Source of the DNA: Sporisorium sorghi
Lineage: Eukaryota > Basidiomycota > Ustilaginomycetes > Ustilaginales > Ustilaginaceae
Reading direction: 5' to 3'
NCBI GenBank assembly: GCA_023212695.1
Contig: JALCCG010000007.1
Coordinates: 124,001-188,000, forward strand
DNA length: 64,000 bases
Positions within the stretch are counted from its first letter, which is position 1; every line of letters starts with the position of its first letter. Positions 46,006 through 54,914 of this stretch are shown here, piece after piece. A program made the position numbers and the translations under genes. The notes under the pieces were generated by a model, which was given only the letters and a program-made list of their open reading frames with translations, was not told the origin of the DNA and did not search any database.

Positions 46006-46635
46006 CTATTTCGTTCCGTACAAGCGATCCCCTGCATCGCCAAGGCCCGGTACGATATAACCATGGTCATTCAGCCCCTCGTCAAGAGCAGCGACGTAGA
46101 TGTCCACGTCCGGATGAGCATCATGGACGGCCTTCACGCCTTCCGGTGCAGCCACAAGATTCATCATCTTGATCTGCGTGCAGCCGCGCTTCTTCAGCAC
46201 GTCGATCGCAGCGATCGCAGAGCCGCCAGTCGCCAGCATCGGATCAATCACGATTAATTCGCGCTCCGTAACGTCTGTTGGAAGTTTCGTGTAATATTCG
46301 ACAGGCTGGAGCGTTTCCGGGTCACGGAACAATCCGACATGGCCTACCTTTGCTGCGGGGAGCAGTTTTACAACCCCGTCCAGCATACCCAGGCCAGCAC
46401 GCAGAATCGGCACCAGACCGAGCATTCTGCCGGAAATGACTTTCCCCTGCGTTTCCGCTACCGGCGTCTGCACGGATATCGACTCAAGAGGAACCTCCCG
46501 TGTAATCTCATAAGCCATCAAAGTCGCGACTTCGTCTACCAATTCGCGAAAATCTTTGGTGTTAGTCCGCATATCGCGGATAAATGTAAGTTTGTGTTGA
46601 ATCAACGGGTGATCACAAATCACCAATTTTCCCAT
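46006..46635 (-). CDS. upp: Uracil phosphoribosyltransferase
   Basis: Salvages uracil to UMP with PRPP. 209 residues; motifs [34 protein letters not shown], the PRPP loop [21 protein letters not shown], and the C-terminal uracil-binding [16 protein letters not shown] 46635 has GGAGGG seven nt upstream; the frame to 46701 is an upstream extension without ribosome binding site. Confidence 0.96.
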   Translation of the reverse strand: MGKLVICDHPLIQHKLTFIRDMRTNTKDFRELVDEVATLMAYEITREVPLESISVQTPVAETQGKVISGRMLGLVPILRAGLGMLDGVVKLLPAAKVGHVGLFRDPETLQPVEYYTKLPTDVTERELIVIDPMLATGGSAIAAIDVLKKRGCTQIKMMNLVAAPEGVKAVHDAHPDVDIYVAALDEGLNDHGYIVPGLGDAGDRLYGTK

Positions 46636-46712
46636 GTCAGGTCCCTCCGGTTTGAATGCAAATGTTATTTCAATATGGGCATAAATCGTTGTGAGCTCCA
46701 TAAATCCTGTCT

Positions 46713-46741
46713 ATTATATCATTCCCTCTAGTCAATTGACA
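46713..46741 (-). promoter_or_regulatory. Candidate promoter of upp
   Basis: A perfect -10 TATAAT (46713-46718 on the minus strand) with a weak -35 (TGTCAA) at a 17-bp spacing. The -35 overlaps the palindrome GTCAATTGAC, which could be a protein-binding site. Confidence 0.45.
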
Positions 46742-46900
46742 CCTGCACCGGTCATGTTTATTTCCCGCTTGTTTCGACCTTGTGACGGGACCGCCACCGG
46801 CTAGACCTAGGTTTTCCATTTTCGCCTATATTGATGCTATCCGCAGTCGCTGACTGGAAAAATATGAGCAAAGCAATCTGGCCAGAATGTTTATAGCTCT

Positions 46901-46933
46901 GAAAAGGACCCCACCTGCATCAGGCGGGGTCCT
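46901..46933 (-). terminator. Terminator of glyA
   Basis: Arms AGGACCCC-A-CCT and AGG-C-GGGGTCCT (46905-46933), a strong GC-rich stem, followed on the minus strand by TTTTCAG. It is about 36 bp after the glyA stop. Confidence 0.8.
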
Positions 46934-46968
46934 CTTATCATAAGCCTCTGGAACGGACTAAACTGTGA

Positions 46969-48219
46969 TTAATATTTCATTTCGGCATAGAGAGGGTATT
47001 GATCTGTAAGCTCAGCCACCATACGGCCTGCTTGTTCAAGGGTCGCCTCGTCTTTAGGCTGTTTCAATGTCATGGCAATAACCTTCGCGATGGTAACCAT
47101 CGCCTTCTCATCCATGCCGCGGGAAGTTACCGCAGGCGTACCGATGCGGATACCGCTCGTTACAAACGGACTCGTCGGATCGAACGGGATGGCGTTCTTG
47201 TTCACGGTGATGCCGATGGAATCCAGCACCTTCTCCGCGTCCTTGCCTGTGATATCCAGATTGCGGGTATCAATCAGCATCAGATGGTTATCGGTTCCGC
47301 CGGAAACGATGTTCAGCCCTTCCTCGATCAGGGTATCGGCCAGAACTTTTGCGTTCTTCACCACATGCTCCGCATAGGTCTTGAAGGACGGATCCAATGC
47401 TTCACCAAGGGCCACAGCCTTGGAAGCAATGACATGCATCAGCGGTCCGCCCTGGGAACCCGGGAATACCGCTTTATCGATCGCTTGTGCCCAAGCTTTT
47501 TTGCACAGAATCATACCGCCGCGAGGCCCGCGAAGCGTCTTATGCGTTGTGGTGGTAACAAAATGAGCATGTGGAACCGGACTCGGATGAAGACCCGCCG
47601 CAACAAGACCTGCAATATGAGCCATATCGACCATGAATAACGCACCAACGTCGTTCGCGATGGCCGCAAGTTTTTCAAAATCAATGATACGTGGGTAGGC
47701 ACTTGCTCCCGCCACAATCATGCGAGGACGATGCTTGAAGGCCGCTTTGCGAACTTCATCGTAATCGATCAGGAACGTGTCTTCTTGCACGCCGTAAGCA
47801 ACGAAGTTGTACAGAAGGCCCGAAGCGTTAACAGGACTTCCGTGAGTCAAATGGCCGCCATGAGCGAGGTTCATGCCAAGAACGGTATCTCCAGGCTTGA
47901 GCGCAGCCAAATACACCGCCATGTTCGCTTGTGCACCGGAATGCGGCTGCACGTTCACATGCTCGGCACCGAACAATTCCTTGGCACGGTCACGGGCGAT
48001 ATCCTCCACGATATCCACACGCTCACAACCACCGTAGTAGCGTTTGCCAGGGTAGCCTTCCGCATATTTATTCGTCAGCACGGTCCCCATTGCTTCCATA
48101 ACCGCTTCGCTGACAATATTCTCCGAGGCGATCAGCTCAATATTGCTGCGTTGACGCTTCAGTTCCAAATCCATTGCTTCCAGTACAGCCGGGTCATTCT
48201 TCCGCAAATGTTCCATCAT
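46969..48219 (-). CDS. glyA: Serine hydroxymethyltransferase
   Basis: PLP enzyme that converts serine and tetrahydrofolate to glycine and methylene-THF, the main one-carbon source. About 416 residues; PLP-lysine motif [15 protein letters not shown], and [38 protein letters not shown] 48219 (third codon of the longest frame) has GGAGG eight nt upstream. It is followed by a strong terminator. Confidence 0.97.
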   Translation of the reverse strand: MMEHLRKNDPAVLEAMDLELKRQRSNIELIASENIVSEAVMEAMGTVLTNKYAEGYPGKRYYGGCERVDIVEDIARDRAKELFGAEHVNVQPHSGAQANMAVYLAALKPGDTVLGMNLAHGGHLTHGSPVNASGLLYNFVAYGVQEDTFLIDYDEVRKAAFKHRPRMIVAGASAYPRIIDFEKLAAIANDVGALFMVDMAHIAGLVAAGLHPSPVPHAHFVTTTTHKTLRGPRGGMILCKKAWAQAIDKAVFPGSQGGPLMHVIASKAVALGEALDPSFKTYAEHVVKNAKVLADTLIEEGLNIVSGGTDNHLMLIDTRNLDITGKDAEKVLDSIGITVNKNAIPFDPTSPFVTSGIRIGTPAVTSRGMDEKAMVTIAKVIAMTLKQPKDEATLEQAGRMVAELTDQYPLYAEMKY

Positions 48220-48310
48220 GTTCATATCCTCCCATAATCCATCGTTATTTTGGTTGCCAAATTAAAACCACAGATATAACAAATAACAAAAAAGCGAGCT
48301 TTCATTCGAA

Positions 48311-48895
48311 TCAATCGCACTGCGCCCCATCATCCTTCTGCTCGAACCGGTACACCGCACGCTCCCCGCCAATCAGCTTCGGCCGGGTATAGGCAGCCGT
48401 AACGCGAGCCTCACCAACATAACGCACGCTTGGCCGGAAAGGTACCGCCACTCGCCGCAAATGCATGCCGATCAGCGTCTCGCCAATATCGACTCCTGCA
48501 TGAGCTTCAATGGATTCCGCAAGGCAAGGCTCCTTCATGCTGCGATAGGCCGCCGAAGCCATAGATCCGCCTGCTCCCGGTATGGGAACAGCCGCCACTT
48601 CCGTCAAGCGCAGCCGCTCAAGCAGATCGCGCTCCATGACAAGTGCACGGTTCAAATGCTCACAGCATTGATAGGCCACAGCAAAACCAAACTCCGCTTG
48701 AACTTCGGCGATGCCTTGGAGAAGCTGCTGCGCAGTCTCAAGTGCGCCGCCTGTACCGATCCGGCGGCCGACCACTTCGCTGGTGCTGGCCCCGATGACC
48801 AGAACTTTACCCGGGCCCAGAACAGCCGCTTCGGCCAGTTCGCGGACAATGCCCGCTGTCTGTTCATTCAAGGAAATCTTAGAGATGTCCGTCAT
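48311..48895 (-). CDS. ywlG: TIGR01440/DUF436 family protein (YwlG-like)
   Basis: A 194-residue cytosolic protein of the YwlG family, function unknown. Conserved features seen: KVLVIGASTSEVVGRRIGT (nucleotide-like loop), VAYQCCEHLNRALVMERD with paired Cys, PGAGGSMASAAYR, and GVDIGETLIGMHLRRVAVP. GGAGG lies eight nt before the ATG. Order glyA-ywlG-rpiB-ywlE is that of Bacillus. Confidence 0.9.
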   Translation of the reverse strand: MTDISKISLNEQTAGIVRELAEAAVLGPGKVLVIGASTSEVVGRRIGTGGALETAQQLLQGIAEVQAEFGFAVAYQCCEHLNRALVMERDLLERLRLTEVAAVPIPGAGGSMASAAYRSMKEPCLAESIEAHAGVDIGETLIGMHLRRVAVPFRPSVRYVGEARVTAAYTRPKLIGGERAVYRFEQKDDGAQCD

Positions 48896-48984
48896 GTCAC
48901 AGTCCTCCCGATGTTTTTTTCACAGAAGCACTTCATTCCCTCATCACGATAAGCCACGATGAATAACATACTGATCGACACGAA

Positions 48985-49449
48985 CTATCGCAATTCGTTC
49001 TTCAGGTAACGCTCCTCGATGGCTTTGATCTTGTTCACGCGGCCGACATGGCGTTCGCCTTGGCTGAAATCCGTTGTCAGCCATGCGTTTACGATCTCTG
49101 CTGCAAGTCCGGGACCGACTACGCGTTCACCCAGTGCAATCACATTGCTGTCATTATGTTCGCGCGTCGCTTTTGCCGAGAACACATCATGGGTCAGCGC
49201 GCAGCGGATACCGGGCACCTTGTTGGCCGCGATACTCATGCCAATCCCTGTACCGCAGATCAGAATGCCGCGATCCGCTTCACCCGAGACCACCTTCTCG
49301 CACACCGGAAGCGCATAATCGGGATAATCCACAGAATCGGAGCAGCCGCAGCCAAGATCCTCCACCTCATGTCCCAGACCCCGAATGACCTCCACGATCT
49401 CCTCTTTCAGACGAATGCCGGCATGATCCGTACCCAATGCGATTTTCAT
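48985..49449 (-). CDS. rpiB: Ribose 5-phosphate isomerase B
   Basis: Interconverts ribose-5-phosphate and ribulose-5-phosphate (RpiB/LacA/LacB family). 154 residues; MKIALGTDHAG start, EDLGCGCSDSVDYPDYA, the catalytic Cys loop GILICGTGIGMSIAANKVPG, and DVFSAKATREHNDSNV. In this genome the family member may also act on allose phosphate; the neighbours argue for the isomerase role. Confidence 0.93.
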   Translation of the reverse strand: MKIALGTDHAGIRLKEEIVEVIRGLGHEVEDLGCGCSDSVDYPDYALPVCEKVVSGEADRGILICGTGIGMSIAANKVPGIRCALTHDVFSAKATREHNDSNVIALGERVVGPGLAAEIVNAWLTTDFSQGERHVGRVNKIKAIEERYLKNELR

Positions 49450-49498
49450 CTATGAAAAACCCCCTCGTATGTTCGCTTTTGCGTTTTAGCTTGTTCCA

Positions 49499-49662
49499 TT
49501 ATAACTCAAATTCCGCGCAAAAGACGAAAAAAGAGCAGTCGGCGCACGTGTTGTGCTCCAAATGCTCTTTGCCCAGGCGACCGGCCGTATATTCCGATGC
49601 TCCATCGTGGTTTCATCCACTTCGTCGCCAGTTACACCGGATCCTTTGTTTTTCACCTTCAT
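49499..49662 (-). pseudogene. Possible frameshifted small cysteine-rich ORF between ywlE and rpiB
   Basis: An ATG frame at 49662 reads a plausible acidic start (KVKNKGSGVTGDEVDETT). Downstream, a different frame (-1 relative to it, open 49499-49612, no start codon of its own) reads TAGRLGKEHLEHNTCADC then FFVFCAEFEL and a stop, with GC-rich third positions typical of coding sequence. The two parts look like one small protein split by a one-base change near 49595-49612, or a sequencing error. No ribosome binding site is evident. I do not recognise the family. Confidence 0.35.
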
Positions 49663-49741
49663 CTTAAATCAATACGGGGTGAAAGGCAAGCGGCTTTTTA
49701 GCCCAATTATACGCTCGCTTCTAAACACAAAAGGGGCCGCC

Positions 49742-50329
49742 CTATTTATGCCGCTCGGACTCCAGCTTGTCCAGCAATCGGAATAACGCCGTCCGAATCT
49801 CGGCCGCTGTCGCTTCGTATTCTTCCCGCGAACCGCCGAACGGATCGGAAATATCAAAGCTCGGAATGCGCTGACGCAGCTCAATCAGGCGTTCCCGATC
49901 GCTGTCACTTACATCCCTTCCGAGAGATCGGGCCAGCTCCAGCGTTGCATACAGGCTATCCTGCTCCTGCAGATCTTCGAGCACCCTGCGGTCATCCTCA
50001 ACGAATTCCTTCAGCGTGTGCATCTTGTCTGCCGCATGCGGAAACTGACGAATGGCATACTGCTTATGCGACTGGGTCAACGTAAGAATCAGATCTGCCC
50101 ACGCTACCAGTTGCGCCGTCAGAGGTTTGGACACCAAGCGGTCCTGGATATCCTGATCACGAAGTATCGATTCCGCGTGATGGGACACCGGCATTCCATC
50201 CACGGCCGATACACCTGCCGAACGAATCTCCAGCGGAGTTCCTCGCTGCTTGGACAGCTTGCGCAGCATCCCTTCAGCCATTGGACTGCGGCAAGTATTT
50301 CCCGTGCAAACAAACAGTATATTTTTCAC
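49742..50329 (-). CDS. ywlE: Low-molecular-weight protein arginine phosphatase YwlE-like
   Basis: Removes phosphate from arginine in proteins marked by McsB, counteracting ClpCP targeting. 195 residues; the P-loop is CTGNTCRS (Cys8 to Arg14) with the Thr that marks arginine phosphatases, and the general acid lies in DPFGG (~162). Compared with Bacillus YwlE (about 150 residues) it has about 45 extra, highly charged residues before DPFGG (~112-158). The start is GTG with AGGAGG about 9 nt upstream. Confidence 0.9.
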   Translation of the reverse strand: MKNILFVCTGNTCRSPMAEGMLRKLSKQRGTPLEIRSAGVSAVDGMPVSHHAESILRDQDIQDRLVSKPLTAQLVAWADLILTLTQSHKQYAIRQFPHAADKMHTLKEFVEDDRRVLEDLQEQDSLYATLELARSLGRDVSDSDRERLIELRQRIPSFDISDPFGGSREEYEATAAEIRTALFRLLDKLESERHK

Positions 50330-50383
50330 AGTCCCGTTCCTCCTGTTAGTAGGTTCTTTGGGGATATTGTATCAAATATTGCG

Positions 50384-50947
50384 TTAAATGATAAACATGA
50401 TGCCGAAGATGACCAAAATGAGTCCTCCGAGCATCTCGCCATACTCCCCCAGCTTATCGCTTACCTGACGACCCAGCAGCAAGCCGAGAATCGACATCAA
50501 GCCGCCCACGATACCGAAAGAGACCACAATCAACCAAACATCATCCACGAACATGCCAAGCGAAACCCCCACCGAGAACGAATCGATGCTGACGCTGAGG
50601 GAAAACAGCAGCATGGCCAAAAAGGCGGTTGGATGAATTCGCTGGCCTTCTCCGCCACGCAAGGCATTATAAATCATATGTCCACCCAGCAGGAGCAGCA
50701 GCCCACCGGCTGCAAGCCCTGTAACGTGGCCCAATAATATTCCTACATAATGGCCGGCAAATAAACCCAGCAGGGGCATTAGCATATGAAACAGCGCAAT
50801 CATGAAACTAATGCCCAGCATATAGCCAAGGCGCATGCCGCTTCTCATCCCGACTCCGATTCCAAGCGAAAATGCGTCTAGCCCGAGTGCAACCGCCATC
50901 AGCAGAATCGCCGCAAGCTGTCCCGATTGGACAGACGCCTCCAACAT
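50384..50947 (-). CDS. mntP: Manganese efflux pump MntP-like
   Basis: A membrane exporter of Mn2+, about 187 residues with six helices in two related halves; the hallmark acid motifs are GLDAFSLGIGVGM and SIDSFSVGVSLGM. GGGGG lies seven nt before ATG 50947. It lies 44 bp downstream of... the next gene ywlE starts after it; the same neighbours are seen in Bacillus (YwlD position). Confidence 0.88.
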   Translation of the reverse strand: MLEASVQSGQLAAILLMAVALGLDAFSLGIGVGMRSGMRLGYMLGISFMIALFHMLMPLLGLFAGHYVGILLGHVTGLAAGGLLLLLGGHMIYNALRGGEGQRIHPTAFLAMLLFSLSVSIDSFSVGVSLGMFVDDVWLIVVSFGIVGGLMSILGLLLGRQVSDKLGEYGEMLGGLILVIFGIMFII

Positions 50948-51116
50948 GCTCATTCCCCCAAGTCCCATGGTCTTGTACACCATATGCGGACAAGGGTTAA
51001 ATGATTCCAAAACCGTTTATTCGACTGGGGAATCCCGGCAAAGCCTCCCCTTCCTCTTGCAGATTACGAGAAAGGATTGAGAGAATCACTCACAAACTGG
51101 TGCCAGGACTTGGAGT

Positions 51117-52274
51117 TCAATCCACATTGATGATGTGGTGTCCCGCGGCCTTCAGCAGCCGGTTCATGACGGCTGCGCCAACGCCCCGATCCGGGCACGC
51201 TTCGGCCAGGATGAAGGTCGCGCCTTCGTCATCGAAGTGACGAAGGCCGGCGTACAGCCGGCGGGCCGCTTCCTCCGGCGCGGCCAGGCTGCCGAGCGAG
51301 ACGGCAACGTCCGCGCGGTAGTGGCCGATGTGCTCGTCGAACGACAGCACACCGGTCACTTCCCCGCGCCGGGCGGCCGCCTCAAGCTCGGCCGCAATGC
51401 GTGCCGACACGGCGTCGGCACGTGGGCCCTGCACCACGCACATCGCACCCTTCGGTGCGTAGTGCGTGTACTTCATGCCCGGCGAGCGCGGCGCCGGGCC
51501 TTCCGCCTCCCCGGCGGCGCGCTGCAGCGCCGGGTCGAGGCGCACGCTTGCCGCTACGGCGGCAAGCTGCTCGGCCGTGACGCCGCCGGGGCGGAGCACC
51601 GTCACGGCGCCATCCTCGCCGACCTGCACAACGGTCGACTCGACGCCCACCCCGGCAGGGCCGCCGTCGAGCACGCCGTCAATGTAACCGGCGAGATCTG
51701 CCAGCACATGGCTGGCCAGCGTCGGGCTCGGCCGGCCCGAGCGGTTGGCGCTCGGTGCAGCAAGCGGACGCCCGGCGGCGCTGATCAGGGCCAGCGCAAC
51801 GCTGTGATCAGGCATCCGCACAGCAACGGTATCCAGACCTGCGGTCACGCGCGGTGACACAGCATCCCGCTTCACGGGTAATACCAGCGACAAAGGTCCG
51901 GGCCAAAAGGAGGCCATCAGCGCCCTTTCCGTTTCGTTCACATGCTGAACCAAACCCTCAAGCTGCGCAAGCTCCGAAATATGGACAATCAACGGATTGT
52001 CCGCCGGACGCCCCTTCGCAGCAAAGATGCGCTCCACCGCTTCGGTATTGCCCGCATCGGCACCGAGGCCATACACCGTTTCGGTCGGAAACGCCACCGT
52101 GCCGCCCTGGGCCAACACCAACCCGGCTTCCTGAAGCTCCGGCTCCGCCGCCATTTTCAAGCTGTCCTGGAAGAGCGAGGTTGGTACATGCCAAACCTTG
52201 GTTGTTGTCTCTGAATTATGGATGCCGCCATTCCGCTGTCCTTGTTGCGATCCGTCATTTCCGTTCTGTTCCAT
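51117..52274 (-). CDS. L-threonylcarbamoyladenylate synthase (Sua5/YwlC)
   Basis: Makes threonylcarbamoyl-AMP from Thr, bicarbonate and ATP for the universal t6A37 tRNA modification. About 385 residues: an N-terminal polar leader, the YrdC domain (GGTVAFPTETVYGLGADA, KGRPADNPLIVHI, SANRSGRPSPT) and the C-terminal Sua5 domain (APRSPGMKYTHYAPKG). ATG 52274 lies close after GGGG; a longer frame reaches 52316. The middle and end of the gene (51150-51900) are strongly GC-rich and alanine/arginine-rich. In Bacillus the orthologue is ywlC. Confidence 0.92.
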   Translation of the reverse strand: MEQNGNDGSQQGQRNGGIHNSETTTKVWHVPTSLFQDSLKMAAEPELQEAGLVLAQGGTVAFPTETVYGLGADAGNTEAVERIFAAKGRPADNPLIVHISELAQLEGLVQHVNETERALMASFWPGPLSLVLPVKRDAVSPRVTAGLDTVAVRMPDHSVALALISAAGRPLAAPSANRSGRPSPTLASHVLADLAGYIDGVLDGGPAGVGVESTVVQVGEDGAVTVLRPGGVTAEQLAAVAASVRLDPALQRAAGEAEGPAPRSPGMKYTHYAPKGAMCVVQGPRADAVSARIAAELEAAARRGEVTGVLSFDEHIGHYRADVAVSLGSLAAPEEAARRLYAGLRHFDDEGATFILAEACPDRGVGAAVMNRLLKAAGHHIINVD

Positions 52275-52472
52275 ACCTACCCCAAGCTTTCTGTATATAA
52301 AATATATAAACATCAAATTCCGTTTTGCGCTTACTTCAAAAATAAAAAGTGCTTTGGTTCTTCAGTCCCGTGCCAGTTCCAATCGAAACCAGTCGCGCCA
52401 AAGAGAAAGCACTCTTCTATACTAAAGTTTATCATACACCGTCAGGATTGAACATCAATCCGCTCCTAATCC

Positions 52473-53168
52473 TTAAAACAGGCTCGCCACCCAATTCCAA
52501 ATCCCCAGAAACATATCCCACAGAAAGAACCGAACTTCAGGTTTACTATCGCCTGCATTCTTCGGAGTTTCCTCCTGAGGCGTTTCGCCAGCGTCGGCAG
52601 AAGCCGTTTGGACACCCGTGTCAACGGATTGTGCCGCAGCATCCCCGCTGCCGCCATCAATGAAGCAGAGCGGCGGGAACAAAACACACCACCAGTTTTG
52701 GCCTTGGCCTTCGCCTAAAGTGATCCGCAGCGCATCATAGTCGCCGGCCGGATAGACCGTTCCCCCGTACAGCTTGGTTGGGAACGGCACTACGCCAAGC
52801 TCCACTTGATAACTGTAGGTAATGCCTCTTTTTCTCAATTCTTCCCCTACCAGCTGACGGATTTCCGGAAGATGCTGACGGGTTACTTCTTTGGCATCTT
52901 CAAGGCTCTGCGGATTCTCCAGCTGAAGAACCCAGAGCTGCATTTGCTCAACGACCGCGTCACGAATCTCTCGTTTCACGAGCTGATCGGACGGGTTATC
53001 TGAATTCGCGAGAATGCGAAGTCGAATCGATTCCTGGGGGATTGGACCGCCAACAACGGATGCATCAATCTGCTGTCCTTCCCACGTCATGATAACCATA
53101 AACATACAGGATAAGAGCACAACCATTTTCTTCACAATAATACGGAGGGTCTCACTATAATTCTTCAT
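52473..53168 (-). CDS. spoIIR: SpoIIR, signal for pro-sigma-E processing
   Basis: SpoIIR is secreted by the forespore and activates SpoIIGA, which cleaves pro-sigma-E in the mother cell. 231 residues: an N-terminal hydrophobic helix or signal (MVVLLSCMFMVIMTW), then the family domain with ESIRLRILANSDNPSDQLVK, GITYSYQVELGVVPFPTKLYG and GQNWWCVLFPPLCFIDGG. The C-terminal tail (ADAGETPQEETPKN...) is low-complexity and extends beyond the Bacillus protein. GAGAGAGG lies upstream. A sigma-F-like promoter lies at 53212-53240. Confidence 0.94.
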   Translation of the reverse strand: MKNYSETLRIIVKKMVVLLSCMFMVIMTWEGQQIDASVVGGPIPQESIRLRILANSDNPSDQLVKREIRDAVVEQMQLWVLQLENPQSLEDAKEVTRQHLPEIRQLVGEELRKRGITYSYQVELGVVPFPTKLYGGTVYPAGDYDALRITLGEGQGQNWWCVLFPPLCFIDGGSGDAAAQSVDTGVQTASADAGETPQEETPKNAGDSKPEVRFFLWDMFLGIWNWVASLF

Positions 53169-53211
53169 CTATGCCAGCCGCCTCTCTCAAACGAATAATC
53201 TATGATGCTAT

Positions 53212-53240
53212 CAGTATGTCCGGCTGAGAGAGTTATAAAC
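53212..53240 (-). promoter_or_regulatory. Candidate sigma-F promoter of spoIIR
   Basis: Minus strand: GTTTA (53236-53240), 14-bp spacer, GGACATACTG (53212-53221). It has the same spacing and -10 type as the one in front of spoIIQ; spoIIR is a sigma-F gene in Bacillus. Confidence 0.6.
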
Positions 53241-53293
53241 GTGGACTCTAGCAATTTGTTGCAATAATCATAGATTCGCACAAATCAGGTTGC

Positions 53294-53338
53294 AAAAAAA
53301 TAAAGATGCCCTCCCCAGGAACAGGGAACAGCATCTTT
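53294..53338 (-). terminator. Terminator downstream of the first rodA-like gene
   Basis: Arms AAAGATGC (53302-53309) and GCATCTTT (53331-53338) with an inner CCCT/AGGG pair; the minus-strand tail is T-rich opposite the A-run at 53294-53300. Confidence 0.75.
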
Positions 53339-53446
53339 CGTTTTAGAGGGATATGGGTGTTCAGTGGGATTTCAAGTTAATGGACATGGCCTATCTCAGA
53401 TTAACTTGCGATACGCCATGATCATGTGACTCCTCATCCGAACAGG

Positions 53447-54625
53447 CTATGCCTGCTTAGGCGAAGCCGGACGGTAAGCGTGGGGATCGGGCATATCTTC
53501 CTCCACTTCCTGCCCATGCAGTTTCACACTCATGGCTACCCCCAGACTGGCCATGCTGATGACGAGCGAGGTCCCCCCATAACTGATGAAAGGAAGTGTA
53601 ATCCCGGTCAGTGGCATTAAACCGATGAACATCCCGATATTCTCGAAAATTTGGTACAAGAACATGGCAACGATCCCTATGATAAGAAACGGCCCGGCAC
53701 GTTCTCGGGATTCAAGCGAAATCAGGATCAGCCGGTGGATCAATATGAAATACAACAGCAGCAGCACCGATGAGCCAATAAAACCGAATTCCTCGGCAAT
53801 CTGTACAAAAATCGAATCCGAATACGCATACGGCACTCTGCCGGATTGGATCGACGACCCCTGCATATACCCCTCACCGCTCATGCCGCCTGAGGCAATA
53901 GCCAGCTTCGCGTTATTGGTATGATAACTTGCCTTTGCAGTTGCCTTCTCCGGGTATAGCCATGGATCGATCCGCTCCACCCAGTGGGGCTTAAGTATTT
54001 TTGATTCAAGCAGTTCATCATGATAATGAATGTAGGCCTGCGCTCCGCCGAAGGCTAATCCCGCCACAAGTGCAAGACCGATTAGCGCATGGGAGAACTT
54101 CACATTCCCGATCCAGAGCAAACCCAGCAGGATGATCACATAACTTAGCGCATTCCCCAGGTCATTCTGAGCCATGACAAGCACAAAAGGTATGAACGCC
54201 AAGAGCCCAATCGGGATAATATCCTTCCAGAAGGACAGCAGCGGTTTGTTTTTGCGCACCAATACATAGGACAGGAAAATAATAAGGACCAGCTTGAACA
54301 ATTCGGCAGGCTGAATGCTTAATCCCCCAATATAAATCCAGCCCTGGGCACCGTTGATATCCTTTCCGATGAACATAACGAGGACCAGTACGGCCAAACC
54401 GCCCAAGTAAATATATTTGGCATATTTAATCAACAACCGGTAATCCAGCAGGCTTATGCCGAAAAAGGCAATGAAGCCGACAATGTAAAAAGCAATCATG
54501 CGGATATGAGAGCCTTCAAATTTGGTGTCAACGGTCGTGCTGTATATCGACGTAATGCTGATACCCATCATCAAAACCAGTACAAAAACAATAACGTAAT
54601 CCATCTTCTTGAATTTCTGAAGCAT
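53447..54625 (-). CDS. FtsW/RodA/SpoVE family protein, RodA-type (copy 1)
   Basis: A SEDS glycosyltransferase that polymerises peptidoglycan at the lateral wall. 392 residues with about ten membrane helices; family motifs include NDLGNALSYVIILLGLL, the loop KASYHTNNAKLAIASGGMSG, and the C-terminal GMFIGLMPLTGITLPFISYGGTSL. It is close to identical in plan to the neighbouring copy at 54915-56108. GGGGG lies upstream of the ATG. It follows that copy with a terminator between. Confidence 0.93.
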   Translation of the reverse strand: MLQKFKKMDYVIVFVLVLMMGISITSIYSTTVDTKFEGSHIRMIAFYIVGFIAFFGISLLDYRLLIKYAKYIYLGGLAVLVLVMFIGKDINGAQGWIYIGGLSIQPAELFKLVLIIFLSYVLVRKNKPLLSFWKDIIPIGLLAFIPFVLVMAQNDLGNALSYVIILLGLLWIGNVKFSHALIGLALVAGLAFGGAQAYIHYHDELLESKILKPHWVERIDPWLYPEKATAKASYHTNNAKLAIASGGMSGEGYMQGSSIQSGRVPYAYSDSIFVQIAEEFGFIGSSVLLLLYFILIHRLILISLESRERAGPFLIIGIVAMFLYQIFENIGMFIGLMPLTGITLPFISYGGTSLVISMASLGVAMSVKLHGQEVEEDMPDPHAYRPASPKQA

Positions 54626-54841
54626 GCTTATGATCCCCCTGTGCCCGGAGTCGTCAAACCCCGGTTTGCCTATACAGGCATATAACGATTCTTCGAACAG
54701 AAAGTTTGCCTTGTTTCCTTGTTTGCTTTGGCTTGTTGTCGATACATGATCATAATAAGCCCCTAATGAATTATTCTAAAAGATTTTCCTCCTTAACACA
54801 ATTCAAGGACGTCCATCCTGCAATCGCTGGGCAGAAAACAC

Positions 54842-54868
54842 AAAAGAGATGCTGCTTTCGATAGCATC
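54842..54868 (-). terminator. Terminator downstream of the second rodA-like gene
   Basis: Arms GATGCT (54848-54853) and AGCATC (54863-54868), then TCTTTTGTGTTTTC on the minus strand. Short stem, moderate T-run. Confidence 0.6.
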
Positions 54869-54914
54869 CCTTGGATTCCCCGCTATGTTCTTGTAGAAAC
54901 ACAAGCATCCCGAA

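Larger units (their letters stand above)
46636..46968. other. Intergenic upstream of upp
   Basis: About 330 bp. It has the glyA terminator at 46901-46933 and a TATAAT box at 46713-46718 (minus strand) with a poor -35 TGTCAA 17 bp before it, inside a palindrome GTCAATTGAC. No gene is visible. Confidence 0.5.
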
